Shown piece by piece: positions 1-9,632 of a stretch of 64,000 bases of DNA. Below the pieces are notes generated by a model that saw only the letters and a program-made list of their open reading frames with translations, searched no databases and was not told the origin of the DNA. The stretch is taken from the NCBI GenBank assembly GCA_022059125.1, contig JAEUWY010000005.1, forward strand, positions 310,001 to 374,000, written 5' to 3'. This DNA is from Corynespora cassiicola. Its lineage: Eukaryota > Ascomycota > Dothideomycetes > Pleosporales > Corynesporascaceae. The translations under genes were made by a program, and so were the position numbers. The stretch's first letter is position 1; each line of letters opens with the position of its first letter.

Positions 1-282
1 GAGTGGATATGCGTGCGGGCGCTGAATCTGACGAACACGCCCGTAAAGAGCGTCGACTTTTCTTTCGATGGCAATTATCTGGTGGCTGGATCCGAGGACA
101 GCAGCAACAAGGATGAGAAGAAGCAGCTTCACATTGCCCACGTGGAATCAGGAGACATTGTCCATACGATTGACCTTGCCAACCCTGCCGTTCACGTCGC
201 CTGGCACCCGTGCCGATATGCTCTGGCCTACTCTGCCGATAGCCAGGGCCTGAAAATTGTGGGAGGCATCAACAATAATTAG
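1..282 (+). CDS. tex1: THO complex WD40 subunit Tex1/THOC3, C-terminal end (5' partial)
   Basis: The frame is open from base 1 (it reads EWICVRALNL) to the TAG at 280-282, so this is the last 93 residues of a longer gene. Visible are WD40-type strands: VKSVDFSFDGNYLVAGSED, then IVHTIDLANPAVHVAWHP, then YALAYSADSQG near the end. Conserved wording around SEDSSN and DEKKQLHIAHVE matches, to my recognition, fungal Tex1/THOC3, the beta-propeller subunit of the nuclear THO complex that couples transcription to mRNA export. Family membership is known biology; the assignment is by motif recognition only. No intron is seen in this part. The short C-terminal tail GGINNN follows the last blade. The next gene, a dehydrogenase on the same strand, starts about 240 bases downstream, so the spacing is tight. 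Confidence 0.8.
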   Translation, partial: EWICVRALNLTNTPVKSVDFSFDGNYLVAGSEDSSNKDEKKQLHIAHVESGDIVHTIDLANPAVHVAWHPCRYALAYSADSQGLKIVGGINNN

Positions 283-525
283 ATGGACAGTGGTTTCAAG
301 ATGAAAAGCACGGCGTTTTGGAACTAGGCTAGGCACGATACCCAATGTATTATTTCAGTCTTTGCAGTGTTGCAGTTCCAAAGGAATCCCTCGGTTTCGT
401 TCGGCCAATGACGGCATCGATGCGGGAGGCTTCCGGGGTAGCTGTTGCCGATGTCGACATGGCCGCTACTCTCCACCATCAATCCGTCATCATTTTTCGC
501 CATCTATTCACGAAAATATCCGAAA

Positions 526-1589
526 ATGAACGTCCAGGCTGCCCTCAATCCCACGTCACTCTTCTCCGCCAAAGGCCTTGTAGTAGTCATTACTGGCGGT
601 GGCAGCGGTAGGTACCAAGCTCAAAGCTACCCCACTACCCCACTCGCTCAGTCACCCCATGTACCAAACAATAAGCAACCAAGCGCCCCAAGACTCATGG
701 CTGTACAGGAATCGGGCTGGCCATTGCATCGGCCCTATACCAGACTGGTGCCAGCAAAGTCTATATTCTCGGTCGCCGCGCCAATGTTCTTGAAGATGCC
801 ATCAAGACGGTCGAGTCTTCCCCTGCCGCGCCGAAAACATCCACTCAGGTTCTCAGCGCCATCACCTGCGATGTGACTGACATTGAGTCTGTCAACGCTG
901 CCGTAGCCCAGATCCAGAAAGAGACTGGCTATGTGGATGTCCTCATCAACAACGCGGGCGTCACCGGTCCAAACAACGGCCGCGACGTGTACCAAGCTGA
1001 ATCCATCGAGCAACTCCGGGATTCATTCCTCAAGGAGTGGGATGGCTGGGGCTCTGCATTCGCCATCAACACGCAATCCGTCGTGGGTGTGTCTGCCGCC
1101 TTCCTTCCGTTGCTCGAAGCCGCCAATACCCGCAGAGGCTGGGCGCCCGGCAAAGTCACGGGAGCCGGAAATGCTCGCGTTCAGGACAAGAGCAAGCTGG
1201 CTGGAACTGGTGCCGATGCCGACGACGATCGGCTCGCGCACATCATCACCGTCGCTAGCGTAGCGAGCTTCATGAGGAAAACCACGGCAGGACTGGCATA
1301 CAATGCGACAAAGGCTGGGGCCGCACACATTAGCAAGATACTAAGCACCATTCTTGCCGAGTGGGGTGTTCGGAGCAACGTTGTGTGCCCTGGCCCTTAC
1401 CCCAGTGTGATGACACAGGGAATTAATGGTGTCTACGGAACGAGCGAGGTTCCCCAGGGTCGGATGGGGGATGTGAATGATATCGCTGGCCTTGCCTTGT
1501 TCCTGATTGGCAAAGCTGGAACGTACATCAACGGTACTGTCCAAGTCACCGATGGTGGAAGGCTGGCTGTGCACCCAAGTACATATTGA
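526..1589 (+). CDS. Short-chain dehydrogenase/reductase (classical SDR)
   Basis: Model join(526..607, 709..1589), 320 residues. The 101-bp intron (GTAGGT...TACAG) splits the nucleotide-binding motif TGGGSGIG, and splicing restores it exactly. Other SDR landmarks are NNAG at about residues 108-111, a catalytic Ser at about 211-214, and Y225-x3-K229 in YNATK. The segment after the active site contains PGPYPSVMTQ. An NAD(P)H-dependent oxidoreductase acting on a carbonyl or hydroxyl substrate is implied; the substrate cannot be read from sequence. Between about residues 168 and 205 there is a hydrophilic insertion relative to a minimal SDR. I chose ATG 526, which has A at -3 and gives the usual short N-terminus before the first beta strand; an in-frame ATG at 445 would add 27 residues of unlikely sequence. 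Confidence 0.85.
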
Positions 1590-1852
1590 AGATCGGATAA
1601 ATAATACATGGCCAAGTTCCAATAAGCCTATTGCATTCAACAAACCAGATTTCATGATGATGAGTGTACAGATAGATCAAAAACTCAAAGCACGAAGCCT
1701 CCTACCTGTGAAGGTTGAGATAATAGAATGGCCACAATATCATCGCACCAAAAGACACCCCGTTTCATATCCCGCTCGCTCGATCTCCTGGCGATCTCCA
1801 GGGTCCGGTTACGTAGTTCCCTACAACACGCGTGCGATACGCGACGAGATGA

Positions 1853-1882
1853 TGACGTCACTACCCATAAGCATCATATATA
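1853..1882 (+). promoter_or_regulatory. CRE-like palindrome plus TATA box upstream of the CsbD-like gene
   Basis: A perfect TGACGTCA palindrome sits at 1853-1860, followed by TATATA at 1877-1882, about 135 bases before the ATG of the CsbD-like gene. TGACGTCA is the consensus for ATF/CREB-type bZIP factors; in fungi such sites often drive stress genes. The placement just upstream of a TATA element is what a functional site would look like. Binding is inferred. Confidence 0.5.
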
Positions 1883-2013
1883 TGCACGCATCTTACCGCA
1901 TGCCAGCATAAACCATAATTACAAGCCCATCTTTATATTCAAGCAAAAGAAAACCCTAAGAGAAACCAAATCCTCCAAGCCTAATCCCGAAAAAAAACAA
2001 TCAACAATCCACC

Positions 2014-2353
2014 ATGTCCTCCGACCAGAACCAGAACCAACCCGGCCTCGTCGCCGGCCACGCCCAATACGTCAAAGGCGCCGCCGAGGTACATTCCCCC
2101 ATCCGACTCGATCGTATTCCAAAGGCCCAGCACTGATCCATCTCTACAGGAAACCATCGGCTCAGTGACGGGCTCGCAAGCGTGGAAGGCTTCGGGAGTC
2201 CAGGACAAGGAGCAGGCCGTCGATGCCATGAAGACGGCGTCCGAGGGGCGTGACTCGGCGAACAAGGGATTTGGGGGCGTGGAACAGAAGGCGGGCAGTC
2301 TTGTGGGATGTGAGGGGATGGTGAAGGAGGGGGAGGAGAGTCGGAAACAGTAG
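2014..2353 (+). CDS. CsbD-like / mismatch-and-cruciform DNA recognition (Hmp1-type) small protein
   Basis: Model join(2014..2088, 2150..2353), 92 residues, with a 61-bp intron (GTACAT...CTACAG) after residue 25. The ATG lies in ACCATG. The protein is small and hydrophilic, and it reads YVKGAAEETIGSVTG at the exon junction, the typical KGxxEExxGxxxG pattern of CsbD-like proteins. It then carries a second helical repeat with NKGFGGVEQKAGSLVG. Fungal members are often annotated after Ustilago Hmp1 as mismatched base pair and cruciform DNA recognition proteins, and bacterial CsbD is a general stress protein. The biochemical role in filamentous fungi is not settled. Splicing is supported because the two halves of the motif only join in frame after the intron is removed. 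A CRE-like site upstream fits stress regulation. Confidence 0.85.
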
Positions 2354-2990
2354 GGTGGGGATGAGAGGGGTGTGTAGGATATTGGGTATGGAGATTTAAT
2401 GCAAGGTATGGAAATGGAAGGTGATGGGCGATGTGTGGGTAAGATACCCATCCAAAATGCGTGATAGAGGGAACTAGTACTCAATTGCTCTTGACAAACG
2501 CTTTATAGCCTCAAGAGAATATTCAGAGGATAATGATGCGTATAACAGGGTGACGAATCGAGCAGTCTGCTTTTTGAGTACAGTGCGTGAATACTGCAGG
2601 ACAACAGCAGCAGTACATTGGAAATTCCTTGTTCTATTTTAAATCATCCGATGCCGAACTTTTCAAGCTGATATGAAATGCTGTGGCACCTTCTGGAAAG
2701 ATATATGGACCGAGTAGGGGCTAATACCAACCCATTTCCGGGGAAGGTTCATGGCCTTAATTGGAGAACAACATTCTTTCTGTAAGGCAATACGGCATCG
2801 AATACCGAATTATTGCAATGAGTAAATAGCCAGTTCTCGTCCGGCGGCTGTGTAACAGTAGTCATAGCTGTGTTAGACTTCAACGCCCATGAAAACACCA
2901 CCCGCTCCTCAAAATAAACCTGAAACTGTTTTGCATTGAAATTCTAGTTCCTTTCTTATACAAGCAAACTTTCTGATAAACTATATCTAA
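2354..2990. other. Intergenic, nothing recognised
   Basis: No coding sequence, RNA gene or repeat could be supported. It holds the probable 3' UTR of the CsbD-like gene on the left, and base composition becomes more AT-rich toward the relics on the right. Confidence 0.5.
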
Positions 2991-3852
2991 ATGGCTCATT
3001 TTGAGAAAAAGACACCTGAGTTTCAGTTTGCCTTAGCTGCCATCCTCTCCATCGGCCCTACCATTTTTGTTGCGTTGAGACTTCGAGTCCGTGTAATAAA
3101 AAAAGTTGCTATTGGTTGGGACGATTGAATTATACTTATTCCGCTCGTAAGAGCCTAATGTAATATATGTTTGAGATCTTTCTGACTAGATCAGGTGTTT
3201 GTGTACTCGTCCGCTGTAATTCTAGTACTGGGTGAGACTCATCTGCTATTTCATATACCTTGCTAACGTCAAAAGCCATGGCACTAGGTATATATGGAAG
3301 CATATTCAGTTCGATAATAATGGGAACCCTATAATCAATGATCCCAGGTTCATTTTCTTTCTGAAAGTAACCCAGTCATTTTGGATCAACGTGCCTTCCT
3401 ATTTAACCGCTTCCGATGCTCTATGGCAGCCATTCAATTCAAATCGTGGCAATAGGGACAACAAAAGTATCAGTCCTTATCTTTTATATGCGAAATTTTA
3501 TCGGATCCAGCTTCCGCCTCACTGCCTGGACATTGATAGGCCTCACTTTTGCATGGATGGTTGCATTCATTTTTGCCACACTTATGCGACGCATGCTGGA
3601 AGCAGAAAATTTCGTCAACTTCCTTGAAGTAGGGGGCAATACAAACTGCGTAGTTGCCGTTTCCATGTATCTCGCACAAACCTACTCAGACGTTGCTCTA
3701 GATATCCTGATATTGGCGTTTCCTGTTCCTTCTAGTACGTTGATCTTCAATCTAGAAGAATGTTCACTTGATGCTTCATGGTTTTGAAACTCTATTTACC
3801 CATAAAACAAAAACTTGGCATCCTTGGGATATTCCTTTTGGGAATAATGTAG
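2991..3852 (+). pseudogene. Pth11-like / rhodopsin-domain integral membrane protein, decayed
   Basis: ATG 2991 opens MAHFEKKTPEFQFALAAIL, then a membrane segment and IGWDD, where the frame hits TGA (about 3126) in place of a residue normally followed by IILIPL. After a recognisable intron the text continues VFVYSSAVILVL, then a glycine-rich KHI motif that needs a one-base shift. Farther on come hydrophobic segments with VSVLIFYMR, LTAWTLIGLTFAWMVAFIF, and NTNCVVAVSMYLAQTYSD, then ILAFPVP. After another probable intron the text is LPIKQKLGILGIFLLGIM, ended by TAG at 3850-3852. The order matches the seven-helix fungal rhodopsin-domain (Pth11-related) membrane proteins, which lie in the plasma membrane and are often expanded near metabolite clusters. 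At least two stops and one or two frame shifts make it non-functional. Confidence 0.75.
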
Positions 3853-4597
3853 GATATGCCTTAGAAAACAGGCATATGGTAACTCAAAACTAAGCAATGT
3901 AGAACCATATTGGCCAGCTGTGCTACAATGATCATCATCAGCCTGAATGGTGATCGTAAGTAAATGGAACATGGGCTTTTGCTCGACGAATTGACATTTT
4001 AGCAGATTTACGCAATAGCCTTGACATTTCATGTAGGTGCGATAATTTAATTTTTAACGGAATATGGATCGTGTATAGAATTTGTAAGTTTTACAGCATA
4101 CTAGCAAATCATTAATGCATGCCTCCAAATTGTGACCGCATACCTGGTCTTGCTACAACTGTTGCTAAACAATTAGACAATAATCTTTTCATCTTTACAG
4201 AAATTTAAGAAAAAACGTTTCCTCTAAAGTAAAAGGATTTTTATGATAATCTAAAATATCTTAGTTTTAGGATAGAAGAAGAGAGAGATATAGTTAACAG
4301 GTAAAAGAGTATGAGTAATCAAGCTCTATAATGACATAGTATAGAAGCTACAGAAACCCACACGACAAACAACTAGGAGATGTACCTCTAACTAAAACGC
4401 TGATTCTCAGTGTGTAGTCGGACTAGCTCATCATTTTTCAGCTGAGGCCGTGAGACATAGGTTGGCAAGTCTAAAAAAATGCTTTCGTCTCAGATTATTT
4501 GAGTTAATATAGTTTTCTTTGTAAATTATACTGTAAATAGCAATGTCATGAAAATTCAGGCCTCCATGAAGAAGTTTACCAAACAATTTATTGCACA
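3853..4597. other. AT-rich intergenic stretch
   Basis: Low-complexity AT-rich sequence with frequent stops in all frames. The first 80 bases may hold the last decayed helix of the rhodopsin-type relic (a YWPAVL fragment near 3910). Nothing else is recognised. Confidence 0.4.
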
Positions 4598-5077
4598 GCA
4601 ACTCTAGTAATTCACGGTGATTGGCTGGCAAACCTCCTTACTCCTCTTTCAACGCTCCGCCCGCATCTTAATGGCTTGGAAAACATCATTAGTCTTGCAT
4701 CCACTTGCCCAAACTCGCCTGAATTTCCATACATATTATTTATTGGCTAAATCACGGTCGAAAGCCTTCCCCAGGTGCTTGTGGAGCTTGGGAGAGATAA
4801 GCAGCACATGGGCGTGGCTGGTGCACAGATCTTCGATCTGGTAAACCCCAAAGCGTTGGCTTGCAAAAATGTTCTGTCCATGTTCATCGCCATAGCGGAA
4901 AAGCACGCAGCTAATAGAATCAAATTCGTGCCTCTGTATTCATGGATTGATCAGATCTCGGAGGTTGCAGAGGTCGACTTTGCAGAAGATGCAGATTTGA
5001 TGCGTACACTTCCTGCTATCAAACTTCAAGAATTCCACAAGGAAGGTATGATTCATTATGGGCCATATCGTAGATAG
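4598..5077 (+). pseudogene. NRPS-like / carboxylate-reductase thioester-reductase domain, relic
   Basis: One frame reads VIHGDWLANLLTPLSTLRPH, then LENIISLASTCPNSPEFPYI, then a TAA at 4748-4750, then LPQVLVELGRDKQHMGV, QIFDLVNPKALACKNV and VPLYSWIDQISEVAEVDF, ending LQEFHKEGMIHYGPYRR. This order (helix with HxxW, core LSxxxPHxxGLxNII, later NP-x-A-xxW-type segment, then VPLxxWI) is that of the C-terminal NAD(P)-binding reductase domain of fungal NRPS-like enzymes, which releases the tethered acid as an aldehyde. The adenylation and carrier domains are absent, so only the 3' end survives. The in-frame TAA is one C-to-T change from CAA. No start codon or promoter is evident. It may be a leftover of a lost metabolite cluster together with the neighbouring membrane protein relic. 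Confidence 0.65.
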
Positions 5078-6094
5078 AAGACTAAAAGTGCGATTGCGAA
5101 GAGCTATAGTATGAGAAAAATGTATGCTGTGAGTGAGAGTTCAATAGAGAGATGGTTGGAAGGATGGATTTCTCGGTTGAGATCCCAAGATACATAGTCC
5201 TAGCTCAAGTTAGCTTAATCACATAAGTTTTCATGATGTTATAATGTATAAAGAAGATTTTTCAGAGAATTCATGAATGAGTTCTTCTGTCATGACCTTG
5301 TCGCCCCTCTAGCCTCCAACTCAGCATATGTTGGAGGTGGCACATTGGTGCATGGCTTCAACCTCGTATCAATAGGCATATGATTCACCATATCACTTTG
5401 TACTTAAACTCCTACACTATTCTTTTCATAGATGTTACCGTTATCCTGACTTTCTGCCTAAGCTTGAGGCCTCCTTGTGCGTTCTTCTTCTCTCTCCACT
5501 TAATATAAATTGCTACCACTATAATGGAAATACCCAGATTTCCCCCAGACTCAGCTATATCCTGCTATTTATCTTCAGAAGGGCTTTTATGGGAGATGAG
5601 GTCATTGTCATCTTTGTGATCGCCATTTAACCTCTCTGAAATGGAAATTCCTTTTGGGTGGGTGGAGTTGAAGATATATATCTGCTCTCAAGCAAAAATT
5701 CTCATGCTCGCTTGAAACCACTGGAAACGGGGCTGAATGTTCATTTTCAAAAGTCATATCGTCCCAAACGAGTATGAACATGCATATAGCGTTGCTACCG
5801 GCTGGCGTGGGAATCGATATTGGAGTACTGAGCTTAATCTTACGAGAAACCACGTATCTAGCCTTGTGGGTTTTCAAACCAGGTTTGCATGAATTCCCAG
5901 TCAAGCCTTAGCAAGTTTGATTTGGTATGTCCCATGCTGACTACAACGCCTAGGAGTCAGTGTGAATCTTGTGAATCAGAGCTCCATAGGCAGCTTCGAC
6001 AGGCCAACCCAACCAATCGTTCCTCACCACCTCGCCAAGTAGGCACTATTGTGTCCCCACCACGTACTAAAACATTTGACTCACCAAATCCGTT
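5078..6094. other. Intergenic, nothing recognised
   Basis: AT-rich sequence; the small open frames of about 98 codons on each strand show no motif that I can place. I see no repeat or RNA gene. Confidence 0.4.
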
Positions 6095-6440
6095 AGGTAA
6101 AAATCTGTCGAAATGGATACGCGTTCTTGATAAGCGAGATCATAAAGCGCATCGAGCATCAAGTCTGAGCCACAGACACCGCTGAAGATTAGCGGAAGTG
6201 CAGTGGAGCCATTCATGGCATTAACCATGGAAATATTCTGCAGTAGTTATGAGCTGAACTTGTTGACGAATGTAGTGTTGAGAGCGCTGGGAAACATCCA
6301 TGAGGACTGAATGAATCCACTGGATTCCTAATTCCAGATCAAAGTTGACGTAGCTGCCAGCATTATCATTATAGTTTGAGTCCAGAGCGATAAGTAATAT
6401 TCCCAAGTATACATTGGCATTTTCAGGTAGAAATCAGTCA
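6095..6440 (-). other. Unrecognised decayed coding sequence
   Basis: On the minus strand two overlapping frames look protein-like rather than random. Upstream there is VYLGILLIALDSNYNDNAGS, then VNFDLELGIQWIHS. Downstream, in the next frame, there is MNGSTALPLIFSGVCG, then DLMLDALYDLAYQERVS and ISTDFYLTDL, followed by a possible GTGAGT donor. Moving between frames needs a frame shift, and a TAA interrupts the second frame. I do not recognise the family. The composition, with alternating hydrophobic stretches and small residues, suggests a membrane or secreted protein. It lies downstream of the HET gene on the same strand. Confidence 0.25.
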
Positions 6441-6980
6441 GCCTATGCATAGCTACCTGTATAAGTACTTCAGAAAACGCTTCCTTCGGTCACATGGACA
6501 AGATAATGATTTTCTTGGCCAGCCAAGCGTACTGGAATACGGGTTTGTAATTTTGCCTCGTACCTATGTGCCATGTAGGCTAGGATAAGCCTTAGAAGAT
6601 GGATATTCCTTTCTTTTAATATCATATTGCTACACCCGCCAGATCCGTGATCTCGGATCGAAACCCAATCATCCAATGTTGCTTGTTGAGCAAAGATCAA
6701 AAATCCAAAATCGATGAAAATTTGAGCTTGATGATATATGTGAAAACCTTTGAAGGCTCTTACACGGACGTCGACTTTCCAGAAAGCTATTAGCTAGCTA
6801 ATGGTCAAGAAATATGTGGGGAATCGTCGATCACTTGGTATTCCAGTGGATATTCAAGTTTAATATGAGCAATGACCAGCGAAGCTGCTTTGAATATCTT
6901 ATACGCTTCCAAGTTGAAATCAATTTCATTTCAGTGTTGCCAGAGTCTAAAATCAGAGAATAAACTAATATAAAACGATG
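6441..6980. other. Intergenic downstream of the HET gene
   Basis: Probable 3' flank of the HET gene, AT-rich. A 76-codon minus-strand frame at 6470-6700 may belong to the same unrecognised relic as 6095-6440, but nothing supports a function. Confidence 0.3.
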
Positions 6981-9191
6981 CTACCATATTTCAACAATGC
7001 TCGTACAGGATTTAGCAACCGGCACCAAGTCCATACCACATCTTCGACATGGATAGTAATTTCTTGTTGCTCTATGTAAGTAGCATTCACCTATGACGAT
7101 GTAATGAGACTCAACTTGCCGCAGAACCATGGAAACTTCCATGCCATCCAAAAGCCACACAGTATCTCCCGGCCTAAGACCAAATGGCCCGATACCCATT
7201 GAATTTTCACTCAAAAAAACTGTCCTGCCATTACCAAACTTTTCATATTGTGACATGAAAATACTCAGCTCACTTTGGTTGTAGTGCGATGAATCTCCAT
7301 AGTTGTGGTATCCTTGTTGCTTCTTCTTTTCGCAGTATCTACAACTTCCCCGTGCTCCAAAAACTGGAGGGAAAGGTGTGCACGGTTTCTTGCTAGGTAT
7401 CCTGGGAGCTTCAAAGATGTCTGGAGCACGGACGATTCCATATTCAGTGGGTATAGAAGACGACCAATATGGATCTTGAGCACGATCATTATTTGATATA
7501 GCTCTGGAGGTCATGTTTGCAATGGTGTTTTCTGTTGAGAGTGGCAGAGGACTGTGGCCATCGTCGGGTTCAATCGTAGAGGCAACTTCAAAGTTAAAGA
7601 AGCAAAAAAATTCGGTATTACTGTGAATTGAAGCCTTCTCAACGCAGCTTTTGAGCACTGCCAGGCAGTTCCGACAAGTTGAATTCTCGAGTGAGCGCGC
7701 CCCTTCGATGCAACCTATTTGACGACCTTGGACTGCTAATCGTGTTGGTAATGGTTCTGATGATATCTTGCGCATTCCAGCATACGTGAAGGTAAGAAAC
7801 GAAGCTTCATTTTCGTAATCAGTCTTATGAGAAGCATCCCAATGGTGCGGCACACTTGACTTCATAGTACCGTGAGGATTTGGGATCGTCGTAGTTGGCA
7901 AGCTTGGCCCCAACGAAAAATTTGTGGAAGAATAAGACTTGCCGCTCGCGTTGTCCAGAGAGTTTCAAGTTCTAAAGGTTCCATTTTCCACATGTAAATC
8001 TTCAAAATAACTAGCCAATGGCTCTTGATCGGTGGGCAAAGTCCAGTTGGGTACCCAGCTGGGAAGAGTGAAATCTTCGAACCTTTTTCTAACATGGGAA
8101 AGAATCTGTAAGCTTCCCATGTTCTGTATTTCCAGTATGCAAATATGCATATAAAGCCATTCTACAGACTTGGCATAATCAGGGATGACCTTAGCCACCC
8201 ATGGATCCGTTGCGATGCTGAGGAGAGCGAAGATCTTATCTCGGGGATCTTGGCAATTAGAGTTACGTCCAGCATGCAAGAGGTCGACAAGTCTTGGTGC
8301 TTTCTTGTACAGCTCGTTTTCGAAAAACAACACTGCAGGAGTGTTGCCCAGAAGATTTTGGCTGGGGATTTTGGCTCTCCTCAGACGTTCTGCAGAGAAG
8401 ATGGCCCAGTCCAAGGTATAGCCTACTCCTATTATGGTCGCTTTTTTTGCTAGTGCGACTTCTTGCAAGACCCAAACACGATCGAACCATCTTTGCGACA
8501 AGAATGAAGCCATACTAATTCGAAGTCCTCGATCGGAAAATTCTTCAGGCATGGCTACATTGATCAATGTCCCTTGTTCCCGAATAATGCAAGATTTACT
8601 CAGGTGCTTGGCGACCTTTGCCTCATCGGTGAATGGATTGCCTAGATATATCACCACTTGTTGTGCGGAAGCGTAGATGGAACCCATTTGTCTAACTTGA
8701 TAGTTACGCTCTTTGATGTTGTTCTGATCAATACAAACAGCATCGACCCATATCGTCCGGGATTTTGTGCGCAGCCTCAGCCTTCGAAGTGCATTCTCAC
8801 AGTTAGCAGTGAGGCGAATTACACGGTGGTAAGGCACACAAGTAATCTCTCCTCGAATTGAATCGTCGCCATATTCATCCGCCCAAGTGTATGAGAGAGC
8901 TTCAAATTTCGGCTTGTCGAGCAGGTTGGCATGGACAATCTCGCATCGGAGAGGCTCGTGGTAGTTTCCAGATAGAAGAACAATGAGCCTGATTTCCTGC
9001 CCAAACTCATAGTTCAGTGAGCGATATGTATATTCATTTGTTACTCTCATGTCCTTTTCCTCAATTCGAGAGGCCGAGATCGCGGTTGAGGCATTTTCTG
9101 CGTATGAAAAGCCGCACGAGAGGCAACATCTTAGGCCATCGAACACGCGAATATCCGGGTGGCGACAGTTCCGAGAGTTCGGTAGAGCCAT
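6981..9191 (-). pseudogene. HET-domain protein interrupted by one in-frame TGA
   Basis: One frame runs 736 codons with a single stop, TGA at 7965-7967 (codon 409). The N-terminus has the usual opening of this family, HPDIRVFDGLRCCLSCG. The HET domain follows at about residues 80-240: FEALSYTWAD, then IWVDAVCIDQNN, then QMGSIYASAQQVVIYLG, then WFDRVWVLQEV. After the stop the same frame continues NSLDNASGKSYSS and ends with the family's C-terminal block, GIGPFGLRPGDTVWLLDG, then HYIVIGECYLH. HET proteins mediate heterokaryon incompatibility and programmed cell death in filamentous ascomycetes. The total length is normal for the group. No canonical intron removes the TGA and keeps frame. The gene is either a very young pseudogene or an allele making a 408-residue HET-only protein. 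Confidence 0.85.
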
Positions 9192-9632
9192 CTGAGAGCA
9201 GACTATTCACAGTTAAAGCTCGATGGAAAGATATGAATATATCTGGCGCGTCTGCCTGCTCTATAGACACAGCTTTGTGCGTGGAAGCCGTCCCGTTTGG
9301 AGCGGTGGCATCGTTTAGGGAACCCAGGTAAGTCGAAGAGGTCCGTACAAGTCCTATTGCGATCCTTTGACGAGAGAAAGTCAAATTTATGGAATCGTAG
9401 AAAGGTGGATGAGATAAACTGAGCTCTGTGATTTTGCAATCAACTGATGCCTTGCGGCTGAGAGTTTCCCCGCAGAGCCCGCGTATGCAGCCTGAGCTTA
9501 TCCTCTTGGAGGGACGGACGCAAGCCACAAAAAATACAACCACACCAAACGGTAGCATGCTTTTTATATGTGCTTTGTGCTATTGTTTGAAAAGAATATC
9601 TAAAAACTGTAATATTTCATTACCTTTAATTG
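9192..9632. other. Between HET start and regulator 3' end
   Basis: About 440 bases expected to contain the HET promoter and the 3' UTR of the minus-strand regulator next door. No clear TATA element or repeat is visible. Confidence 0.4.

Noticed and set aside
7920..8020. An intron removing the TGA in the HET gene
   Set aside because: The only GT...AG pair around the stop I could draw is 40 nt, has a non-consensus donor and does not keep frame.
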